From assembly GCA_900548125.1 (NCBI GenBank), contig URJN01000056.1:1-10334 (forward strand): a stretch of 10,334 nt of DNA, in the 5' to 3' direction. The position numbers were made by a program, and so were the translations under genes. This DNA is from an uncultured Eubacteriales bacterium (lineage in GTDB: Bacteria > Bacillota > Clostridia > Christensenellales > Aristaeellaceae). This document shows, in pieces, positions 1 through 4,862 of the stretch; position 1 is the stretch's first letter, and each line of letters starts with the position of its first letter. The notes beneath the pieces are model-generated. The model was not told the DNA's origin. It saw only the letters and a program-made list of their open reading frames with translations, and made no database searches.

Positions 1-37
1 GAAAATTCGCAAGAGAGCGTTCCAAAAGGATCTGAAG

Positions 38-77
38 ATTTCGAGTGCTGCACCTTCGACCACTCGGACAACTCTCC
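38..77 (-). tRNA. 5' half of a tRNA-Ser(CGA), interrupted
   Basis: Read on the minus strand from 77, the sequence follows a class II serine tRNA: acceptor strand GGAGAGT, TG at positions 8-9, D arm TCCGAGTGGTCGAAGG, then anticodon arm CAGCA-CTCGAAA with anticodon CGA (serine codon UCG). The 3' strand of the anticodon stem should be TGCTG but reads TCTTC (two C-C clashes). Below window position 37 there is no normal variable arm, no TTCRA T-loop, and no acceptor 3' strand matching GGAGAGT in the bases left before the edge. A consensus promoter lies directly upstream, which suggests the 5' half derives from a real, transcribed tRNA gene. The 3' half may have been displaced by an integration event, separated by an intron, or lost. 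Identity of the 5' half is fairly secure; the cause of the break is not. Confidence 0.6.
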
Positions 78-80
78 ATG

Positions 81-111
81 AAATGGGTATCCCTCATCAG
101 GACACCCATTT
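81..111 (-). terminator. Inverted repeat between htpG and tRNA-Ser; possible htpG terminator
   Basis: AAATGGGT (81-88) pairs with ACCCATTT (104-111), and an inner TCC/GGA helix follows after one A-C mismatch, with a 7-base loop. It lies just downstream of the htpG stop and could end htpG transcription. It lacks a proper U tract on the minus strand (only the stem's own TTT). On the plus strand it is followed by a TTATTATA tail. It also overlaps the predicted start site of the tRNA transcript, so it could instead form a leader hairpin. The role is uncertain. Confidence 0.4.
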
Positions 112-141
112 ATTATAAAGCAAACATCGGGGAAATGTCAA
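112..141 (-). promoter_or_regulatory. Consensus SigA promoter for the tRNA-Ser fragment
   Basis: On the minus strand, TTGACA (136-141) and TATAAT (112-117) are both perfect and are separated by 18 bases. They sit between the htpG stop codon (151) and the tRNA-Ser 5' end (77). Transcription would begin near 105, leaving a leader of about 28 bases before the tRNA. Such strong promoters are typical of stable RNA genes. Confidence 0.75.
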
Positions 142-150
142 GCAAAACCG

Positions 151-2034
151 TTACATCTGCGCGGCGATGTCAACAATCTCCATCGAACGGCGGATGAACT
201 CGGTCATCTGCTCGGCTTCCAGCGGCTGGCGGCTCAGCTCGGCGAGGTCGTAGAGCTGGCGCGCAAGCAGCACGCTGCGCTCATCCTTTTCGCGGGTGGA
301 GAGCTTTTCGATCGTCTTGCTGCGGCTGTTGAGTACGACATTGTACTTCGCAGGCATGGTGTATTCGCTGTGACCGTACAGGCGTCCCATGTCGTTGAAG
401 CGGCGGGTCTGCTCGTCCTCAATCAGCATGACCGGCACGCTGTCGTTGACCAGCGGCTTGACCTCTACCGCCAAATCCTTGTTGCCGCTTGCCTCGCGCA
501 TCAGCTCGGTCAGCTTCTCGGTGTCCAGAACAGGCGCTTCTTCCGAGCTGGTCAGGCTGTCCAGCTCAGCGTCTACGCGGCAGTAGCGGAACTTGCTCTC
601 CGGATCGGCGCTGTATTCCATGTAGGAAACGAAGTTGACGTCAATCGGCTGATCCAGCACGGCGACGTCGATGCCGCGCTCGATGAACAGGCGGATTGCC
701 GCATCCTGACGCGCCGGGTCGGAGGTGTAAACCATCTTATCCGGCAGCTTTTCGCTGTTGCGCTCCTTGTATTCCGCAAGGGTCAGGAACTTGCCGTCCG
801 TCGTCTTGAAGAGCAGGCAGTCCTTCATGCGCTCGGCGAATTTTTCGTCGCGCATGACGCCGTACTTGATGAACGGATGGATATCCGGCCAGAAGCCCTC
901 GTAGGTTTCGCGCTCCGTCTTGAACATGCCCGTCAGACGGTCGGCAACCTTCTTAGTGATGTGGTTGGAGATGCGGCGGACATAGCCGTCGTTCTGCAGG
1001 AAGGAGCGGGACACGTTCAGCGGGAAGTCTGCGCAGTCGATGACGCCCTTGAGCAGCATCAGGAACTCCGGAATGACCTCCTTGATGTTGTCCGCGACAA
1101 AGACCTGACCGGAGTACAGCTTGATCTGTCCTTCGATGCCGCCGAACTGTTCCTTGATTTTCGGGAAGTAGAGGATGCCCTTGAGCTTAAACGGATAATC
1201 CACGTTCAGGTGAATCCAGAACAGCGGATCGTCATACTCGTGGAACACCTTGCGGTAGAACTGCTTGTAGTCCTCATCCGTGCAGTCCTGCGGCGCACGG
1301 GTATACAGCGGCTGGGTGTCGTTGATGGGCTTCGGTTCTTCCTTCTTTTCCTCGCCGTCCTTGACCTCGCTGCTGCCCTCGCCGGTCACCTCGGCGTCAT
1401 CTGCCTTTTCTTCCTTGACTTCTTCAAGGTAAATCGGCACGGACATGAACGAGCAATAGCGGTCCAGCACCTCGCGCACGCGCCACTGCTCAAGGAATTC
1501 GCTTTCCGCTTCGCTGACGTGCAGGGTGATGGTCGTGCCGCGTGTGGTGCGCGTGCCTTCCGTCATGGTGAATGCCATGCCGTCCTCGCTCTCCCAGCGC
1601 ACAGGTGTTGCGCCCTCGCGGAAGGACAGCGTGTCGATGGTCACCTTGTCGGCAATCATGAACACGGAGTAGAAGCCCAAGCCGAAGTGTCCGATAATGC
1701 CGGAGTTTTCCTTATCCTCGTTCTTGGCGTATTCCTCCATGAATGATTTTGCGCCGGAGAAGGCGACCTGGTTGATGTTGGTCTTAACCTCGTCCTCCGT
1801 CATGCCGATGCCGTCGTCGGTAAAGCGAAGCTCGCGCGCGGCTTTATCCACTTCAACGTGGATGGAGCAGTTCTGCGCGGCGGCACTGTCCACCATGCGG
1901 AGCTTGGTGATGGCGTCGCAGCCGTTGGAAACGACCTCGCGGATGAAGATATCCTTATCAGAATACAGCCATTTTTTGATGATTGGCATGATGTTTTGCG
2001 CATCAATAGAAACATTGCCCTGAATCGGTTCCAT
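151..2034 (-). CDS. htpG: Molecular chaperone HtpG (Hsp90 family)
   Basis: ATP-dependent cytoplasmic Hsp90 chaperone of 627 residues, close to the family's usual 610-640. The N-terminal GHKL ATPase domain shows IREVVSNGCD (catalytic Glu33, Asn37), DDGIGM (73-78), GAKSF (94-98) and the ATP-lid GHFGLGFYS near 115-123. The middle domain has PLNVSRSFLQND (338-349) with the ATP-contacting Arg343. The C-terminal dimerisation region runs to residue 627. Residues about 204-237 form a very acidic and lysine-rich linker that most proteobacterial HtpG proteins lack. The start was set at 2034 because AAAGGAGG lies at 2044-2051 with ideal spacing. An upstream in-frame start at 2097 would add 21 residues that do not resemble HtpG and would run across a hairpin. 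A consensus promoter and a perfect CIRCE site lie upstream, so HrcA heat-shock control is likely. It is transcribed alone and divergently from chrA. Confidence 0.97.
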   Translation of the reverse strand: MEPIQGNVSIDAQNIMPIIKKWLYSDKDIFIREVVSNGCDAITKLRMVDSAAAQNCSIHVEVDKAARELRFTDDGIGMTEDEVKTNINQVAFSGAKSFMEEYAKNEDKENSGIIGHFGLGFYSVFMIADKVTIDTLSFREGATPVRWESEDGMAFTMTEGTRTTRGTTITLHVSEAESEFLEQWRVREVLDRYCSFMSVPIYLEEVKEEKADDAEVTGEGSSEVKDGEEKKEEPKPINDTQPLYTRAPQDCTDEDYKQFYRKVFHEYDDPLFWIHLNVDYPFKLKGILYFPKIKEQFGGIEGQIKLYSGQVFVADNIKEVIPEFLMLLKGVIDCADFPLNVSRSFLQNDGYVRRISNHITKKVADRLTGMFKTERETYEGFWPDIHPFIKYGVMRDEKFAERMKDCLLFKTTDGKFLTLAEYKERNSEKLPDKMVYTSDPARQDAAIRLFIERGIDVAVLDQPIDVNFVSYMEYSADPESKFRYCRVDAELDSLTSSEEAPVLDTEKLTELMREASGNKDLAVEVKPLVNDSVPVMLIEDEQTRRFNDMGRLYGHSEYTMPAKYNVVLNSRSKTIEKLSTREKDERSVLLARQLYDLAELSRQPLEAEQMTEFIRRSMEIVDIAAQM

Positions 2035-2043
2035 GAAAAAAGA

Positions 2044-2068
2044 CCTCCTTTGCGGGGAGAATCCCCGC
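2044..2068 (-). promoter_or_regulatory. htpG ribosome-binding site with abutting GC hairpin
   Basis: In the htpG leader RNA, GCGGGGA-UUC-UCCCCGC (2052-2068) is a perfect 7-bp, mostly G-C hairpin with a 3-base loop. It ends exactly where the Shine-Dalgarno AAAGGAGG (2044-2051) begins, about 18 bases before the start codon. There is no U tract straight after the stem, so it does not look like a terminator. It could stabilise the mRNA 5' end or modulate ribosome access. The pairing is seen directly; the function is inferred. Confidence 0.6.
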
Positions 2069-2114
2069 GCTATATGACCCGAAGCAATCGGGAGCAAATT
2101 CGTTATGCAAGCGT

Positions 2115-2143
2115 ATTGTAACGCGGAGGAAGAACCCTGTCAA
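2115..2143 (-). promoter_or_regulatory. SigA-type promoter of htpG
   Basis: On the minus strand, TTGACA (2138-2143) and TACAAT (2115-2120) are separated by exactly 17 bases. The predicted start site is near 2108, giving an untranslated leader of about 73 bases before the htpG ATG at 2034. The -35 box lies 7 bases from the CIRCE operator. Confidence 0.8.
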
Positions 2144-2150
2144 GAGAAAA

Positions 2151-2177
2151 TTAGCACTCAACACAAAAGAGTGCTAA
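2151..2177. promoter_or_regulatory. CIRCE operator (HrcA binding site)
   Basis: TTAGCACTC (2151-2159), nine bases, then GAGTGCTAA (2169-2177) is an exact match to the CIRCE consensus TTAGCACTC-N9-GAGTGCTAA. HrcA repressor dimers bind this element in heat-shock promoters of groE, dnaK and sometimes other chaperone genes. Here it lies between divergent htpG and chrA. It is centred about 56 bp upstream of the predicted htpG start site and about 87 bp upstream of the chrA start site, so htpG is the more likely target. Confidence 0.95.
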
Positions 2178-2215
2178 CAATTTTCTTTTCGGTCAGTCTT
2201 TTTCTTCTGTATGCC

Positions 2216-2244
2216 TTGACGCTTTGGTGGTTGTGTCGTATTCT
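2216..2244 (+). promoter_or_regulatory. Probable SigA promoter of the chrA pair
   Basis: TTGACG (2216-2221), 17 bases, then TATTCT (2239-2244) gives a reasonable promoter with a start near 2251. The leader would be only about 20 bases, holding the GGGAGG ribosome site at 2259-2264. The -10 is weaker than those of the other promoters in the window. Confidence 0.55.
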
Positions 2245-2271
2245 GATACTATATGGCAGGGAGGTTTTTTG

Positions 2272-2844
2272 ATGAAACGCGCACGTGAAATTTGTGAGTT
2301 GTTTGTGCAGTTCATGAAGTTCGGGCTGTTTACGTTTGGCGGCGGATGGAGCATCGTCGCGCAAATGCAAAAGCTCTATGTAGAGGAAAAACATACGATT
2401 ACGGCGGAGGAGCTGCTGGATTTGACCAGCGTTGGACGCAGTGTGCCGGGAACGATGATTGGCAACGTGGCGGTGCTGTACGGCTACCGTGTCGCGGGAA
2501 TATGGGGATCGCTGGCGTGCGTATTCGGCATGATTCTTCCGCCGATGGGCGTGCTTGTCGTGATTACGCATTTCTACACGCTCTTTCAGGAAAATATGTG
2601 GGTGGCGGCCGCGATGAAGGGCATTCGCGCCGCGGTGGTTCCGATTATGATCAGCGCGGTAGTCGGCATGGTCGGCAGCGCGTTTAAGTATCCGCCGTGC
2701 TTTGCGGTGATGCTGCTGGTCATTGCGCTGTATCTGCTCTTTAACGTCAACTGCGTATATCTGGTCATTCTCGGCGCAGTCTGCGGCATGGTCATCGCGG
2801 AGATTTATGAGCGGAAGGGAGAGAAGAAGCATGGTACTCATTGA
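2272..2844 (+). CDS. Chromate transporter family half-protein, first of a tandem pair
   Basis: Integral membrane protein of 190 residues belonging to the short-chain CHR (ChrA) family. Such proteins usually occur as two adjacent single-domain genes that together stand in for one long-chain ChrA. The N-terminal motif FTFGGGWS (20-27) is the CHR signature, and SVPGTMIGN (57-65) occupies the place of the usual TPGP motif, with Thr replacing the second Pro. Hydrophobic segments lie at roughly 65-100, 115-137 and 142-176. The ATG at 2272 was chosen because GGGAGG at 2259-2264 precedes it by seven bases; an in-frame upstream extension to 2224 overlaps the promoter. It overlaps the next gene by 14 bases, indicating translational coupling. 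Substrate is unproven: many clostridial members are annotated for chromate without evidence and may move other anions. Confidence 0.85.
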   Translation: MKRAREICELFVQFMKFGLFTFGGGWSIVAQMQKLYVEEKHTITAEELLDLTSVGRSVPGTMIGNVAVLYGYRVAGIWGSLACVFGMILPPMGVLVVITHFYTLFQENMWVAAAMKGIRAAVVPIMISAVVGMVGSAFKYPPCFAVMLLVIALYLLFNVNCVYLVILGAVCGMVIAEIYERKGEKKHGTH

Positions 2845-3379
2845 TCTGTTCATCAGCTTTTTGAAGATCGGATTTACCAGCTTCGGCGGGCTTTCGATGA
2901 TTCCGCTGATTACTTCCGAAATGACGGAGCATAGCTGGATGACGGCGTCGGAGGTATCCGATATCGTCGCCATTGCGGAGATGACGCCCGGGCCGCTCGG
3001 ACTGAACTGCGCAACGTTTGCCGGCATGCGCACGGCTGGCATTGCGGGAGCGGTTGCCGCGAATCTGGGTGCGCTTGCGCCGACGCTGACGGTTTGTCTG
3101 GCCGCGGCGATTTTTTTCGAGCGTTTCCGCAAGAGCCGTTTTATGGCAAAGGTGATGACGGGCGTGCGCCCCGCCTGCGTGGGCATGATTTTCGGCGTCA
3201 TTTTGTCGCTCTGCACGACGAATTACCTGAGCGGCTTGGGCGGAGTCAGCATCGGCGCGCTTGTCGTCGGGGCTGTGGCATTGGCTTTGCTGCTCAAGTT
3301 CAAGGTCAGCATTCCGAAGGTCATTTGTTTAAGCGGCGTCTTAGGCGTAATCTTCTTCGGCGTTCTGGGTCTTGAATAA
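2831..3379 (+). CDS. Chromate transporter family half-protein, second of a tandem pair
   Basis: Short-chain CHR membrane protein of 182 residues, likely the partner subunit of the gene before it. It has the FTSFGGLS signature (15-22) and the complete MTPGPLGLNCATFAG motif (51-65) expected of ChrA, which the first protein has only in altered form. Hydrophobic stretches lie near 68-97, 107-130 and 134-180. The ATG at 2831 is within the end of the upstream gene, preceded by a purine-rich AAGGGAGAGAAG ribosome site. The two proteins probably assemble as an antiparallel heterodimer, as inferred for paired short-chain CHR proteins; that arrangement is not visible in the sequence. No terminator is evident in the 88 bases that follow. 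Confidence 0.87.
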   Translation: MVLIDLFISFLKIGFTSFGGLSMIPLITSEMTEHSWMTASEVSDIVAIAEMTPGPLGLNCATFAGMRTAGIAGAVAANLGALAPTLTVCLAAAIFFERFRKSRFMAKVMTGVRPACVGMIFGVILSLCTTNYLSGLGGVSIGALVVGAVALALLLKFKVSIPKVICLSGVLGVIFFGVLGLE

Positions 3380-3467
3380 AAGAGAAGATGGGAGTCTTTC
3401 CTCGCAAGGCTTAAAGCGTCATCTCAATTCATCTTATTGATAAAGAAACAGAGAGGTAATATATTTT

Positions 3468-4709
3468 ATGGCTGTTCATATTTTGGAAGAGGCACAGCGC
3501 TGCCTGAACTGCAAAGTCCCCCAGTGCCAGAAGGGTTGTCCCATTCATACGCCGATTCCGAAGGTCATCCGGCTGATGCTGGACGGCAAGCTCGACGAGG
3601 CGGGCTGGATGCTCTTTGAAAACAACCCGCTGACGACGGTTTGCTCGCTGGTGTGCAACCATGAGAATCAGTGCGAGGGGCATTGCGTGCTCGGACGAAA
3701 GGGCGCACCCGTTCACTTTTCCTCGATTGAAAGCTACATCTCCACGACATACAGCAATAAGATGGTCAAGGGTCCCGCGCCGTCCAACGGCATCCGCGTG
3801 GCGATTATCGGCTCCGGACCTGCGGGTCTGACGATAGCCGTTGTGCTTGCGCGCAAGGGCTATCAGGTGACCATTTTCGAGAGCAAGGATAAGATTGGCG
3901 GCGTTCTGCGCTACGGCATTCCGGATTTCCGTCTGCCCAAGTCCGTTCTGGATGATTTCGAGTATCATCATCTCATCCTCAAGGGCATTCAGGTTCGCCC
4001 GAATACGACCATCGGCACGGCAATCGGCATTGATGATCTGTTCCGCGACGGCTATCGGGCGATTTTTGTCGGCACGGGCGTTTGGCAGCCCAATGCCCTG
4101 CATATCAAGGGCGAAACGCTGGGCAATGTCCATTTTGCCATCAATTACCTCAACAATCCGGACAGCTACCGCCTTGGTGACAGCCTGAATATCATCGGCG
4201 CGGGCAACGCCGCGATGGATGTCGCCCGCACGGCGATTCGCAAGGGCGTGCGCCATGTCAGGTGCTTCAGCCGCGCAAAGCAGGTCGCCGCCTCGAAGCA
4301 TGAGTTTGATTACGCGGTGCTGGAGGGCGTGGAGTTCGTTTACAATAAGCAGCCGGTCGAGATTGTCGATGAGGGCGTTATTTTTGAAGATTTGGCGGAG
4401 ACGGAGGACGGCTCCCTGAAGCCTGTTCCCGATTCGCGCAAGCTCTATGAGGCGTCAAGCACCATCATCTCCATCAGCCAGGGACCGCGCGACCGCATTG
4501 TATCTACGACAAAGGGCATTGAAGCCAACGCACGCGGTCTGCTCATTACCGACGAATACGGCAGAACGACGCGCCCGGGCATCTTTGCCAGCGGCGATGT
4601 CGTAGCGGGTGCGCGCACGGTCGTTGAAGCGGTCGAGCATTCCAAAAAGGTTGCGCAGGCGATGGATGACTACATGCAGGGCAGGGAAACGGCGGAGAAC
4701 GCCGATTGA
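3468..4709 (+). CDS. GltD-like FAD/NAD(P)-dependent oxidoreductase with two Fe-S cysteine sets
   Basis: Soluble flavoprotein of 413 residues related to the small subunit of glutamate synthase (GltD) and to NfnB. The N-terminal domain carries two four-cysteine sets, C12-x2-C15-x4-C20-x3-C24 and C59-x3-C63-x5-C69-x3-C73, which in GltD-type proteins bind two [4Fe-4S] clusters. The FAD Rossmann motif is GSGPAG (115-120), followed by the family signature GGVLRYGIPDFRLPK (144-158). The NAD(P) motif is GAGNAAMDVARTA (244-256), and the C-terminal FAD contact is ASGDVVAGA (374-382). It would pass electrons between NAD(P)H and an iron-sulfur partner. No GltB/GltA large subunit or NfnA is adjacent, so its partner is unknown and glutamate synthesis cannot be assumed. 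The ribosome site GAGAGG lies 11 bases upstream, rather far. No terminator or clear promoter separates it from chrA. Confidence 0.85.
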   Translation: MAVHILEEAQRCLNCKVPQCQKGCPIHTPIPKVIRLMLDGKLDEAGWMLFENNPLTTVCSLVCNHENQCEGHCVLGRKGAPVHFSSIESYISTTYSNKMVKGPAPSNGIRVAIIGSGPAGLTIAVVLARKGYQVTIFESKDKIGGVLRYGIPDFRLPKSVLDDFEYHHLILKGIQVRPNTTIGTAIGIDDLFRDGYRAIFVGTGVWQPNALHIKGETLGNVHFAINYLNNPDSYRLGDSLNIIGAGNAAMDVARTAIRKGVRHVRCFSRAKQVAASKHEFDYAVLEGVEFVYNKQPVEIVDEGVIFEDLAETEDGSLKPVPDSRKLYEASSTIISISQGPRDRIVSTTKGIEANARGLLITDEYGRTTRPGIFASGDVVAGARTVVEAVEHSKKVAQAMDDYMQGRETAENAD

Positions 4710-4736
4710 AAACGGCTGGCAGGATTCTGTTTTTTT
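4701..4736 (+). terminator. Possible intrinsic terminator after the GltD-like gene
   Basis: GCCG (4701-4704) can pair with CGGC (4713-4716), and CAG-GATT-CTG follows, ending in a T7 tract at 4730-4736. The helices are short, and the first one begins inside the coding sequence. The T tract is the main reason for the call. Confidence 0.35.
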
Positions 4737-4746
4737 GAGCAACCCC

Positions 4747-4775
4747 TTGCCGAAAATGACGAAAACGCATACAAT
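4747..4775 (+). promoter_or_regulatory. Promoter of the dCache-EAL gene
   Basis: TTGCCG (4747-4752), 17 bases, then TACAAT (4770-4775). The predicted start is near 4782, giving a leader of about 80 bases. I saw no known riboswitch in that leader; it lacks the GEMM c-di-GMP aptamer core. Confidence 0.6.
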
Positions 4776-4862
4776 ATATCAGAGGGGCGATTGTCGAGTA
4801 TTTGGTAAATAAATTCCGTATGCTGCTCAGGGAATGTTGACGCAAAGGGATGAATTGCAGAC

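Noticed and set aside
1..119. 3' end of a plus-strand protein gene
   Set aside because: Two different plus frames are open here, so neither stands out. With fewer than 40 codons visible and overlap with the tRNA-like sequence, there is not enough to call a gene.
370..1746. 458-residue open frame on the plus strand inside htpG
   Set aside because: It is antisense to a well-supported htpG, has no ribosome site, and reads as a shadow caused by GC-rich codon use.
2035..2097. Upstream in-frame start for htpG adding 21 residues
   Set aside because: The extension crosses the leader hairpin and ribosome site and does not look like the HtpG N-terminus; the ATG at 2034 has an ideal Shine-Dalgarno.
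2158..3216. 352-residue minus-strand open frame across the chrA pair and CIRCE
   Set aside because: Its sequence is rich in His/Arg/Asn with no recognisable motif, it runs antisense over both chrA genes, and it ends in the CIRCE region.
3380..3467. Terminator or promoter between chrA and the GltD-like gene
   Set aside because: I could find only 3-4 bp helices and a poor TTAAAG/TATTGA pair, so neither is called.
3429..4301. 290-residue minus-strand open frame in the GltD-like gene
   Set aside because: It is antisense to clear cofactor motifs and has no family features.
4850..4852. ATG start for the EAL protein
   Set aside because: It is out of frame with the EAL coding sequence; the TTG at 4863 is the first usual start codon after the in-frame stop at 4851.
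4782..4862. Possible c-di-GMP riboswitch upstream of the EAL gene
   Set aside because: The leader is short and lacks the conserved GEMM core and tetraloop-receptor sequence; only a weak ATTCC/GGAAT pairing is present.
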